In this document: positions 1-8,229 of the stretch, in pieces
Position numbering within the stretch: position 1 is the first letter of the stretch
Layout of the letters: every line of letters begins with the position of its first letter
Origin: Anaerolineales bacterium
GTDB lineage: Bacteria > Chloroflexota > Anaerolineae > Anaerolineales > Anaerolineaceae
Direction of reading: 5' to 3'
Assembly (NCBI GenBank): GCA_020060485.1
Contig: JAGVAB010000131.1
Location: forward strand, 1 to 13,298
Length of the DNA stretch: 13,298 nt
Notes under the pieces: model-generated
The model's database searches: none
What the model was told of the DNA's origin: nothing
Seen by the model: the letters and a program-made list of their open reading frames with translations, nothing else
Translations under genes and position numbers: made by a program

Positions 1-3000
1 CCTGGTTGCCAAAGTATTGGGCAGAGTCGCTGGCATCTGGTGTTTCGTTGCTGCTGACAGTGACGGTGTTGGTCTGCGTGCCTTCCACGGCGGTCAGTGA
101 GCAGGTATAGATCCAGGTTTCGGTGATGTCCAGGATGCTGTTTGTGTTGGTGTCGCCAGTGGGGCTGCTCAACGTGCATTGATCATCACTGATCAATATC
201 CCTGTCAGGGGGATATTGCCAGTGTTGTTCACGGTGATGCGGAAGTAAACTGTTTCGCCAACATTGACCGAGACGCTGTCGCCCCAGGTGCTGTTGTCGG
301 GTGATACCTGTTTTGTGATGCTCAAGCCTGGTCCGGCAATAAATACCGTGTTTGAGGCCGAATTATTGTCTTCATCTGTTTCGCTTATGTGATCGTCTGG
401 ATCTATGATCGCTGTGTTTTCCAGATCTCCACCCATCGTCGGGGTGACGTTGAGAGTAACGGAAAAACTGCCCGTCATGCGACCAATGGTAACTGGGCCT
501 CCCTCGCTGACACATGTCAGTACACTACTTTCAATTGCGCAGGCAAGGTTGTCAGATCCTGAAATATTGGATAAATTGGTTAAGCTAAGAGAGTCATAAG
601 AAGCACCGGCAGGCAAGGGATCAGAGAGAATCGTTTGTCCTTCAGCAAAGGTAGCATCTGAATTTCCGCTGTTGGTTACCGTAAGTGTCCAGATGAAACT
701 TGTACCCAGCGTGCTGAAGTCGGCTGTATCATTTGTCTTGGAAATCTCTAAATCTGCCGGGGATTGGTAGGTTACAGTTACGCTGTCGTTGTTCGATAAA
801 ATATGATCAATCGTTACAAAAGCAGTGTTTGTCACTAAACCTGCTGTGATATCGGTTGACTTCACGGTATAGCTAGCTGTGCAGGTAATACTTTCACCCG
901 GGTCGAGATAGTTGTCAAAATCACCCACGCTATCAACATCCGGACAGGTTACTGTGGTTTTGTCATCTGTTACCGCCACTGGGCCCAATAGAGGCACATG
1001 TCCAGTGTTCTCTACCAGGTAACTGTAATTCAGAATTTCGTTTGTAGCGGAGAAATATGTCTCTGTGGCGCTTTTGGTAAGGGTTATACCTGCTGTGGCA
1101 TAGGTGGCAGAGGATGAAACCATATCTGTCTGGTTGCTGGAAACGCTGGCAGTGTTGGGAAAAGACCCAAAAGTGGCAAGAATTGAGGGATCAAGCACGC
1201 AGGAAGCCAGATGACCCTCATCGTCGTCTGCAATCGGCAAGGTAAAGGTGAATCCTGCTGCAATCGGGTCGTCGTCAACTAAAACGAATCCATCACCATC
1301 TAACCAATTACAGGAAGAGATATCAATTTCGGGATCAACCAGTGATATCCCTGTGAGAGGAATATCGCCGGAGTTTTCAATGATGAAACGGTAGAATACG
1401 GGGTCACCAGCATCGACTGCCAGGAATGACGACCACGGCCCGCTCAGTGCAGGCCCAATTTGCTTAATGAAATTGAGCACCGGAGTGGGGGCTTTGACCA
1501 GTAAATTGGCCTCATCCGTGTTCCCACTGCCGCCTTCAATGGAGGTCACTGTGACCGTGTTTACTTTCAGTCCCTCCGAAACACCGGTAACATCGACGGT
1601 GAATATGCAGGATGCGCGGGGTAAAAGTGAGGCTCCGGATAGAGAAATGCTGTCTTGGAATGGGTCATTATCAGAAACTGTTAACGTACCATTGCATTGG
1701 GTTAAAGTTGCATTGGATACATTCAACCCGGTTGGCAGCATGTCTATGAAAGATATCCCGGTTAAGGTTGTTGCTATATTTGGGTTGCTGATCGAGAATG
1801 TCAGGGATGTAGATTCGCCTGACAGGATCGAACTGGCTCCAAAGGATTTGTTGATTTGGGGTGGTGCTAATACTGTGATCGTATCAACCGCGTAGCTGGA
1901 AGATGTACCCGTTTGAGTTGATGAAAGGAACCCTGTGACATTTTCATGCACCCCTTGCAATTCGCCTATGACGGATACATTAAATGTACAACTCTCCCCT
2001 GCGCCGAGGGACCCTCCTGTGAAGGATATGGTATTGGTTAAAGCATTGCTTGCCAGATTATTGGTGCCATTACACGCCGATGAGGTTGAATCCATTACAG
2101 AAAGACCCTCTGGCAACACATCGGTGAAAGAAATGTTCGTCAGGGGCACGTTGCCGCTGGCGGTATTGTTTATGGTGAAGGTCAATGTTGAGGGACTGCC
2201 TTTAATGATTGGATCTGGTGAAAAAGATTTTGTGAGAGATGGCGCAGGTGCCGGAATTAGACAACCAGAAAACTTAACATTGTCAATGGCCAAACGGGCA
2301 TTGTTGTTTTGCGCACCTGTGGCAGAGATACGGAAATAGGTTGAACCTGCGCTGGTATTAAATGTGGATGATTGCATCGATGATGATAATGGAGCGGAGC
2401 CATTTAAAGTGAAAGAAATCCCATCTACACTGGAAGACACTGTGACAGCCGCCGTTGTACTCCAGTTAGCAGTGGTTTGCAAATGATCGAAGGAAATCGT
2501 CACGTCGCTATACTTGCTGGTATCCACTCGAAATTGGAAATAACCGCCCCCGCTGAATCCCTGACCACCCCAGGAAGGGGCTGGATTGCCATAATTGGTG
2601 TTGGTTTCTATTGCAGGTGTTGCAACGGTGGTGCTGGTACTGGCGAAGGTAACATTATCAGCTTTTGTGGCTGCATCAGGGGCTGGGATGGTCGGCGAAG
2701 AACCCGTGGGAAAAGTCCAGATCACCATTGTTCGCCCAGGCTCGCATGCCGTAGCAGATGATACCATCAAGCTGGCGGAACCATTATCGCCTGTGTCTTG
2801 GGCGTCAATGAACAAATTACCAGAGGTGTTCGTATAAACATCTTCATTTGTAGCGGTCACGTTGACAGTAATGGTGCAGGTACCTGAACCGGCTATGCTG
2901 ATATTCGAAAAAGATAGGGATGAAGCACCAATGGATAGTGAAAGCGGGGCTGGGGTGCCACAGCCATCGTAGTTGATCGTAGAAGACGAGATCGTCATCC

Positions 3001-4096
3001 CGTCGGGAAGATCGTCGATGAAATTCAGCCCATCAATTTCTTCAGTGCCAGGATTGGTTATCTTAAAAGTTAGAGCAGATGTTTCGCCCGGCGAGATGAC
3101 TTTAGGGGTAAACGACTTGCTGAGATCAGCGCTGACAATGCTCACCGTGCGGCCGTTGACTGCGTAGTCCGAATTGTAGTGATAACTGGCACCGGAAAAA
3201 TCATACACCAGTGTATTGAGAATGCTGGACGTGCCGGAACCGCCTATGATCTTCACCGTGTAGTTAACAGAAATATTTCCCCCCGCTTTACCAGTGCTAA
3301 GACAGGAACGATAATTCGGACTGTTTGGATCGTTTTGCCACACACATCCATCGCCATAAAGCATGTTGCTGGGATTATCCACTGTAGCGGAAGAATTGGC
3401 TGTATAGGTAGTTTCTACATCCAGGATTTGAAAAATGGTGTTGGGGAAATTGATGAAGCTTTCAATTTGTTCATAGCCATTGGTGGCAGTTTTGGCAACC
3501 AGCGTGATCGTATAGGTCTCTCCAACCAATAGCGTCATATTGCCGCCTGGCGAGACTGAATTTCCATCTAACATCACGTCCAGCGTGGAATTGCGATTCT
3601 GTGATACCAACCGTTCGACATAGACCTCGCGCGGCTTGGGGGTGGATATGGAAATTCCTGGGTCGGCTGTGACTTCAATATGATAACGACGGGAAGTGTA
3701 ATACGCTGCCGCGTTGCGGGCAATTTCCACTTCGAAGTAGAAATCGTAACAATCTCCAGCTTCCAGTTCGGTAAGCATGATTGGATTCAACGAGCCTGGA
3801 CGCAATTCAATCAGTGAATTGGCGGAATCCCAAACAAAATCGGCCTGCACATTGGTGGCCGTTGTGGTGCCGGTATTGCATACACGTACACCTACCGGGA
3901 AATTATTCGGCCCAACACGAACATTGTTGCTATCCAGGCCAATAACGTTCCAGGTAATCGGGGTAACGGTCAATATAGGAGCGGCTTTAACCAGGCTGTT
4001 TGGTTGAAAGATAGAAATAAGCAGGGTAATGAGTGCGACGGTTGAAAATGAAATTTTTAGATAACGGGAATTCCTAAGAAAAAACGATTTTGACAT
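1..4096 (-). CDS. Large secreted DUF11-repeat surface protein (3' end beyond window)
   Basis: The frame is open for 1365 codons from the ATG at 4094-4096 to the window edge, so the C-terminus and any wall anchor are not visible. An AGGAG ribosome site lies at 4106-4110, nine bases before the start. Residues 1-39 form a signal peptide: basic start, hydrophobic core VALITLLISIF, then a likely VKA/AP cleavage. After a unique N-terminal region (about 40-315), DUF11-like beta modules begin near residues 320, 615, 744, 870, 1003, 1114 and 1254. They share an 'L-KSF/TKS ... L-F-I-N ... L--I---D-LP-G' pattern, and most carry a paired cysteine. A different, glycine- and serine-rich beta domain sits at about 451-612; it looks like a jelly-roll lectin-type fold, which is inference. 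Such proteins are typically exported, cell-surface or adhesive. It reads as an independent gene with its own leader. I am sure of the coding frame and export, but not of the function. Confidence 0.93.
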   Translation of the reverse strand, partial: MSKSFFLRNSRYLKISFSTVALITLLISIFQPNSLVKAAPILTVTPITWNVIGLDSNNVRVGPNNFPVGVRVCNTGTTTATNVQADFVWDSANSLIELRPGSLNPIMLTELEAGDCYDFYFEVEIARNAAAYYTSRRYHIEVTADPGISISTPKPREVYVERLVSQNRNSTLDVMLDGNSVSPGGNMTLLVGETYTITLVAKTATNGYEQIESFINFPNTIFQILDVETTYTANSSATVDNPSNMLYGDGCVWQNDPNSPNYRSCLSTGKAGGNISVNYTVKIIGGSGTSSILNTLVYDFSGASYHYNSDYAVNGRTVSIVSADLSKSFTPKVISPGETSALTFKITNPGTEEIDGLNFIDDLPDGMTISSSTINYDGCGTPAPLSLSIGASSLSFSNISIAGSGTCTITVNVTATNEDVYTNTSGNLFIDAQDTGDNGSASLMVSSATACEPGRTMVIWTFPTGSSPTIPAPDAATKADNVTFASTSTTVATPAIETNTNYGNPAPSWGGQGFSGGGYFQFRVDTSKYSDVTISFDHLQTTANWSTTAAVTVSSSVDGISFTLNGSAPLSSSMQSSTFNTSAGSTYFRISATGAQNNNARLAIDNVKFSGCLIPAPAPSLTKSFSPDPIIKGSPSTLTFTINNTASGNVPLTNISFTDVLPEGLSVMDSTSSACNGTNNLASNALTNTISFTGGSLGAGESCTFNVSVIGELQGVHENVTGFLSSTQTGTSSSYAVDTITVLAPPQINKSFGASSILSGESTSLTFSISNPNIATTLTGISFIDMLPTGLNVSNATLTQCNGTLTVSDNDPFQDSISLSGASLLPRASCIFTVDVTGVSEGLKVNTVTVTSIEGGSGNTDEANLLVKAPTPVLNFIKQIGPALSGPWSSFLAVDAGDPVFYRFIIENSGDIPLTGISLVDPEIDISSCNWLDGDGFVLVDDDPIAAGFTFTLPIADDDEGHLASCVLDPSILATFGSFPNTASVSSNQTDMVSSSATYATAGITLTKSATETYFSATNEILNYSYLVENTGHVPLLGPVAVTDDKTTVTCPDVDSVGDFDNYLDPGESITCTASYTVKSTDITAGLVTNTAFVTIDHILSNNDSVTVTYQSPADLEISKTNDTADFSTLGTSFIWTLTVTNSGNSDATFAEGQTILSDPLPAGASYDSLSLTNLSNISGSDNLACAIESSVLTCVSEGGPVTIGRMTGSFSVTLNVTPTMGGDLENTAIIDPDDHISETDEDNNSASNTVFIAGPGLSITKQVSPDNSTWGDSVSVNVGETVYFRITVNNTGNIPLTGILISDDQCTLSSPTGDTNTNSILDITETWIYTCSLTAVEGTQTNTVTVSSNETPDASDSAQYFGNQ

Positions 4097-4105
4097 TAAT
4101 GAGTT

Positions 4106-4110
4106 CTCCT
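4106..4110 (-). promoter_or_regulatory. Ribosome binding site of the DUF11 protein gene
   Basis: AGGAG on the minus strand lies nine bases before the ATG at 4096. It decides this start in favour of the signal-peptide methionine. Confidence 0.75.
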
Positions 4111-4242
4111 GGAAGAAAAATTTGTGTAATCAAAAAACGGTTTGTATTAACCCCAAATATGGTAATGGTGACTTTTCCAGGATTTGCGATGAACGATACC
4201 GGCAGCCAGTTTTCTTTGGAATTGCTTTGTCGTAATGCGATA

Positions 4243-4259
4243 ATTAATCCAAGATTAAT
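4243..4259. promoter_or_regulatory. Inverted repeat, possible operator of the DUF11 protein gene
   Basis: A perfect 7-bp inverted repeat, ATTAATC-CAA-GATTAAT, has a three-base centre. It lies about 150 bases upstream of the surface-protein start, close to the start point expected from the candidate promoter at 4263-4290. Its size and symmetry fit a dimeric repressor or activator site. No regulator for it is visible in the window, and an AT-rich repeat can arise by chance. Confidence 0.35.
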
Positions 4260-4262
4260 AAT

Positions 4263-4290
4263 AGCATAATCCATTTGAATTTGTTATCAA
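4263..4290 (-). promoter_or_regulatory. Candidate sigma-70-type promoter for the DUF11 protein gene
   Basis: On the minus strand TTGATA (4285-4290, 5 of 6 matches to TTGACA) is followed after 16 bases by TATGCT (4263-4268, 4 of 6 matches to TATAAT). It lies in an AT-rich stretch between the divergent reading frames. It would give a leader of about 160 bases. The prediction is by eye only. Confidence 0.35.
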
Positions 4291-4312
4291 ATATTCTAAA
4301 CAATTTTGAAAG

Positions 4313-4546
4313 GTGTGTTGCAGCAAGGGTTACTTTGTAGAGAGTGTAACAGCGGATAATAATTTTCTAACCCCGATAAATGATATGAGCGCAGAGGCGC
4401 CGGCAGGCAAAAAACTGGCGGTCGTACATTATGACTCCCAGACAGAAACATGGATGGAATTGACCACCGAGGTCAAGGACGGGTATGCTGATGCCCACAG
4501 CAATTTGACCGGTACCTTTGCTCTGATGCTGGTTGCAGAGGGTTAA
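4313..4546 (+). pseudogene. Likely remnant: C-terminal tail module of a surface protein
   Basis: This 77-codon frame starts at a GTG with no well-placed ribosome site (GAAAG directly abuts it) and is preceded by an in-frame TGA at 4307. From about residue 25 on the protein looks real: APAGKKLAVVHYD, then TWMELTTEVKDGYADA, then LTGTFALMLV. This resembles the closing beta module of large exported proteins, where a 'W-EL-T-V--G---A----F-TFAL' pattern ends the chain; that comparison is from memory of such tails, not a search. Codon choice over this part is like the neighbouring genes, whereas the first ~25 codons and the upstream DNA are AT-rich. The simplest reading is that a larger gene lost its 5' part. 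A short intact gene or a chance frame are the alternatives. It is the only plausible plus-strand frame in the window. Confidence 0.4.
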
Positions 4547-4570
4547 GTCATTGAGAGAGCATTAATAAGA

Positions 4571-4609
4571 ATCCAGGGCAAGCGATTTCTAAAATCGCCT
4601 GCCCCGGAT
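4571..4609 (-). terminator. Hairpin terminator of the ABC transporter operon
   Basis: The arms 4571-4588 and 4592-4609 pair over 18 bp around a three-base loop. Two of the pairs (4575/4605 and 4581/4599) are G-U wobbles in minus-strand RNA but A-C mismatches in plus-strand RNA, so the hairpin is better formed for the minus strand. It starts two bases after the adaptor stop codon and is followed by a moderately U-rich UCUUAUUAAU. Confidence 0.8.
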
Positions 4610-4611
4610 GT

Positions 4612-5781
4612 CTACTTTGCAGCGATGTTCACAACAGTGGTCATGTTCCACAAAAAGCGGGGATCAGCCTTATCCAATGCGATGGTGACCTTGTAGGTCA
4701 TATCGCCGAGATGCAGGCGGCCTACGGGATCCAGGGCGATCACTTTGCCAGAGAAATCTTCATCCGGAAAGGCATCCAGTTGGATGACTGCCGTTTGGCC
4801 GAGGGAAATTCGGGGAACATCTATTTCGGCCAGGTCACTTGTTTCAACCTGCCAGGAACGGATATCACCAATGAAGGCTACCGGTACGCCAGGAGCGGCC
4901 TTGTTCCCGACTTCCAGGTCACCCAGACTGAGCACGGTGCCTGCAAAAGGTGCGCGCAATTCAAAGTTGGCCAGAGCTTCTTCTGCGGCAGCCAAATGGC
5001 TTTCGGCTGCTGTCAGACGTGCCTCGGCTATTGCTTTTTGTTCAGGATCAATATTGCTTTCCAAACGGGCAAGCTTTTGGCGGGCGATTTCCAGATCAGC
5101 AATAGCCAGTAGCAGATCAATTCTGGTCTGGTCGAAGGATTGCCCGTTTTCTGCCATGGCATTCTGCAAATTCATGTAAGCGGTGTTTAGCAAACCCTGT
5201 TTGTTTTGGAAATCTGTTTGAACAGTTTGCCGCTTGCGGTCATTTTCCTGTTTGCCAAGCAGACCATCCAGCTCGGTGCGTAAACGCCGGAATTCTTTCT
5301 CGGTTTTGATGTATTCGTCCAGACAGAGCTCCAGATCGGTGATCTCATTCTTGTTGCCAAGATTCCAGCGACTGGCAGATGTATCATATGCTTTTTCTGC
5401 CTGACGATAAGCTTCTTCTGCCAGGGCAGACATCAGCAGGGCTTCACGTTGCAGCCTTTCCAGTTCCTGGCGGGCCAGGGTGGCATTTAAGTGGGCTGCT
5501 GCCATTTCAGCGCGCACGGCTTCACTCCCAGACAAGCGAGCGATGGTGGCGCCAGCTGCAAGTTGGTCTCCAGGTTTCACCAGGATTTCTGACACTGTCC
5601 CGGTTTGCAGGAAGGCCAGGGATGCGGCGGGCGCTGGCAACAGCTGCCCCTCTGCAATCACTGTTTCTGGCCTGGTTTGCGGTGCATCCAGGGCGGTCAC
5701 GGTAACGGGCGCCGCGGCTTCATTACATGATGTAAGAAGAAGACTCAGCCCAATAAACAGGGGAAGAAGGATTTTTTTCAT
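4612..5781 (-). CDS. Lipoprotein periplasmic-adaptor-like subunit (HlyD/MacA-like) of ABC transporter
   Basis: This 389-residue protein is a membrane-fusion/adaptor subunit that would sit on the outer face of the membrane and dock onto the neighbouring FtsX permease. The start is the ATG at 5779-5781, chosen because AAAGGA lies six bases upstream and because it begins a clean lipoprotein signal: MKKILLPLFIGLSLL, then lipobox LTSC with Cys19. A first biotinyl-lipoyl half (about 45-88, G-VSEILVKPGDQLAAGATIARL) leads into a long alpha-helical hairpin or coiled coil (about 88-270). The second lipoyl half follows (about 272-300, FELRAPFAGTVLSL), then beta-barrel and membrane-proximal parts to the end. 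The helical region has an almost uninterrupted Glu/Ala/Leu/Arg pattern. It is the last gene of the operon, 42 bases after the permease stop. The family is clear; the substrate is not. No outer-membrane channel gene is present. Confidence 0.9.
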   Translation of the reverse strand: MKKILLPLFIGLSLLLTSCNEAAAPVTVTALDAPQTRPETVIAEGQLLPAPAASLAFLQTGTVSEILVKPGDQLAAGATIARLSGSEAVRAEMAAAHLNATLARQELERLQREALLMSALAEEAYRQAEKAYDTSASRWNLGNKNEITDLELCLDEYIKTEKEFRRLRTELDGLLGKQENDRKRQTVQTDFQNKQGLLNTAYMNLQNAMAENGQSFDQTRIDLLLAIADLEIARQKLARLESNIDPEQKAIAEARLTAAESHLAAAEEALANFELRAPFAGTVLSLGDLEVGNKAAPGVPVAFIGDIRSWQVETSDLAEIDVPRISLGQTAVIQLDAFPDEDFSGKVIALDPVGRLHLGDMTYKVTIALDKADPRFLWNMTTVVNIAAK

Positions 5782-5823
5782 GGTTGTTCCTTTCGATAGG
5801 GTGGATTTTGACTGCGTTTGCAA

Positions 5824-8217
5824 TTATTCATAGGCCAGCACTTCGGTCACGGTCAAGCGCACAGCGCGCAAAGCCGGGAAGAAGCTGGAAAAAATGGAAA
5901 TGATAATGACCAGAAAGGCCCAGATGAGTACCCCGGCCAGCGAATATACCGCTGGCATGGCATAATTCATGAAGGACATGCCAACGCTGCGGGTCAAGAT
6001 CATGCTGAAAGGCACCGACAAGCCAATGGCCAACAGCCAACTGAGCAGGCCGATCAGGAGACCTTCGGTAATGACGATACGAAAAATGGCATGATCTTTG
6101 GCTCCATAGGCGCGCATGACGCCGATCTCGCGCGTACGCTCGATGACATTGAGGCTCATGGTGCCCATTAGCCCAAGGCCGCCGACCAGTGCTAGAATGA
6201 AAGTCATGATCATCAGCAGGGCAACGATGATGCCAAAGGCGTTGTTGATCTCGGACCGCTCTTCGGCTATCAGGAAGCTGGAGATGACTCTGATGTTCGC
6301 CCGATCAAATAACCGTTCAACCTGGTTGACAATCGTTTTTTGTGTTTCCAGATCGGCGTTATTCATCTTGAAGACGATGGCATTGGCGCGGTTGGGGGCG
6401 CGCAGGTGTTGGGCGTAGTCGGCATAGTTCATATAGACCATATAGCCAATGGTGTCATTGCCGATCATTTGCATGATCCCTACAATTCGATAATCTTCCT
6501 GACGGCCCTCGATCTTCACGCTGAGCGTGCTGCCCAACCCAAGTCCGGGTTCTTTCTGGAGCAGGCTGGGCGAGACAATGATCGTCCGATGGTCGCCCGG
6601 CAGAATATTCCGTCCAGCAATGATGGCCGGTTCGAGCAGGTCCGTGCCGATAGGGGCAGCCATGATATAAAGGTTGGCACTTTCAGTATTGTCCTGGCGG
6701 ACCAGGCGGCCGATTGAAACAAACCAGGCTTCGGCGCGATCCACGCCAGCTATGCTGTGGGCTTCATTTACCAGCCGCTCGGCAGGATATTTCTCTTCCA
6801 GCAGCAGCCAGCCATCGTACCCCCAGAAACCAAGCATCTGATCCAGTGCGGCATTGAGTGAAGTTTGCAGGTTGATGATGGCCATGAAGACCGCCCCGGC
6901 AAATGTCAGGGTGATCAACGAGAGGATCAGCCTGCCCCGTTTGCGAAATGGATTGCGCAAGGCCAGCAGCAGATCACGGGTCAGGTTAGGGATACGGCTG
7001 AGAATTTTATCCAGCCTGCCTGTGCCACTCCATACCTGGCTGATACCGTACTCGCTTAATACCCGTGCTGGAGACACCTTGCTGCCTTTCAGGATGGGAA
7101 CTGCTGCGGTCAACAGAGGGCCAACCAAGCCTACCCCAAGCTGCAGCAGTACGGATTGGAGCGTGTAATCCACGCGCGGCGCATTGAAATTGATCAGCCG
7201 GGCTACGAAACCAGCCAGGGCATTGGCGCCTATGCGGGAGGAAGGAATGGCGATGGCGCAGGCAATCATTCCCAGGATGGCTACCATACTGAAATACAAA
7301 AACACGATCTGTGATGAACGCGCCCCGATGGCTTTCATGATGCCGATCTGGCGTTCTTGCTGGGCGATCAGCGCCGAGGTGATGTTGACCACCAGAAAAC
7401 TGCTGAGCAGCATGGCAAACACGGCGACCAGTCCCAGCAACAAGAGAACGGTTTGAATGATGTAGTTCAATGGGTGTTCCTGCTGGTTGGGCAGGGTTTT
7501 CTGGTAAACTGGCAGACCCAGCCCCTTGATACGCCGGGCAACCCTTTCGGTGGTTGCCTGGACTCCGGCTTCGTTTTTGCCATTCACTGCCAGATAAAGC
7601 TCGTTGTAGCCTTCGGCTTCGCCCATCCAGCGCACAGTATCATTGTCGATATACCCATACAGCCAACCTTCAATCACAGGCGGGATACGATACAGATCAT
7701 GCAGCGTGCCGCTGACGTGCAGATGCACCTGACGGCCTGCACTGGTCTTGACCAGAATCTGATCGCCAGATTGCAGGCCCAGATGTTCCATTGTGGAACG
7801 TTCCAGCAGCACCTCGCCTTTTTCGGGCGGCCATTTGCCTTCCTGCGGCCAGACATGAAACAGGCGCTGGTCGTCGAACTCCGGGATGGCATACAGCGTG
7901 ATATCGCGCCAGGTATCGCCCTGGCCGTCGGGTGAGAGGCGTAGAGCTATGGAGCGGCGGCCTTCTGCCTCTGTGATGTCCCGCATGTGGCGAATTCCGG
8001 ACACAAAATCCTCATCCAGCAGGGGATCGGTGATGAGGATGGCGTCAGCCGGCTGCAAGGCTGTGAATTGGGCCGCTAGGGATTCGGTCAGGGCTTTTCT
8101 GGTGGCGGTGATCATACCGATAGCGAAAACGCCCACCGAGATCGATAAAATCACCAGAATGGTGCGTGCCCGGTTACCCCAAAGATCGCGCCAAATTTTA
8201 TTCCAGCGTGTAGTCAT
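5824..8217 (-). CDS. ABC transporter permease, two-block FtsX family (MacB-like)
   Basis: A 797-residue integral membrane protein with two FtsX blocks. Helix 1 (about 19-37) is followed by a large MacB-type extracytoplasmic domain (about 45-250). The first FtsX block (about 252-390) carries the cytoplasmic coupling motif ERQIGIMKAIGA at 288-299. A further helix (about 430-450) precedes a second extracytoplasmic domain. The second block (658-797) repeats the motif as ERTREIGVMRAYGA near 693-706 and ends in ALRAVRLTVTEVLAYE, typical of FtsX permeases. The ATG at 8215-8217 has AAAGGA seven bases upstream, overlapping the ATPase stop codon. ATPase and permease are separated by only 12 bases, so they are co-transcribed. 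Eight-helix members of this family usually use mechanotransmission to expel lipids, peptides or lipoproteins. Which of these applies here cannot be read from sequence. Confidence 0.93.
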   Translation of the reverse strand: MTTRWNKIWRDLWGNRARTILVILSISVGVFAIGMITATRKALTESLAAQFTALQPADAILITDPLLDEDFVSGIRHMRDITEAEGRRSIALRLSPDGQGDTWRDITLYAIPEFDDQRLFHVWPQEGKWPPEKGEVLLERSTMEHLGLQSGDQILVKTSAGRQVHLHVSGTLHDLYRIPPVIEGWLYGYIDNDTVRWMGEAEGYNELYLAVNGKNEAGVQATTERVARRIKGLGLPVYQKTLPNQQEHPLNYIIQTVLLLLGLVAVFAMLLSSFLVVNITSALIAQQERQIGIMKAIGARSSQIVFLYFSMVAILGMIACAIAIPSSRIGANALAGFVARLINFNAPRVDYTLQSVLLQLGVGLVGPLLTAAVPILKGSKVSPARVLSEYGISQVWSGTGRLDKILSRIPNLTRDLLLALRNPFRKRGRLILSLITLTFAGAVFMAIINLQTSLNAALDQMLGFWGYDGWLLLEEKYPAERLVNEAHSIAGVDRAEAWFVSIGRLVRQDNTESANLYIMAAPIGTDLLEPAIIAGRNILPGDHRTIIVSPSLLQKEPGLGLGSTLSVKIEGRQEDYRIVGIMQMIGNDTIGYMVYMNYADYAQHLRAPNRANAIVFKMNNADLETQKTIVNQVERLFDRANIRVISSFLIAEERSEINNAFGIIVALLMIMTFILALVGGLGLMGTMSLNVIERTREIGVMRAYGAKDHAIFRIVITEGLLIGLLSWLLAIGLSVPFSMILTRSVGMSFMNYAMPAVYSLAGVLIWAFLVIIISIFSSFFPALRAVRLTVTEVLAYE

Positions 8218-8229
8218 CAGGTCATCCTT

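Noticed and set aside
1467..2339. Plus-strand frames of 142 and 134 codons in the left third
   Set aside because: They are complements of the DUF11 repeat gene, whose minus-strand frame is continuous with clear domain structure.
4074..4274. 66-codon minus-strand frame overlapping the DUF11 gene start
   Set aside because: No ribosome site, no recognisable domain, AT-rich, and it overlaps the promoter, leader and signal-peptide region of the larger gene. A small leader protein cannot be excluded but is not supported.
5782..5823. Adaptor start 14 codons earlier at 5823
   Set aside because: The extension puts a polar stretch before the lipoprotein signal. The ATG at 5781 has AAAGGA at good spacing and gives a standard signal and lipobox.
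7357..7935. 192-codon plus-strand frame
   Set aside because: It lies entirely inside the permease gene on the other strand and has no domain signature.
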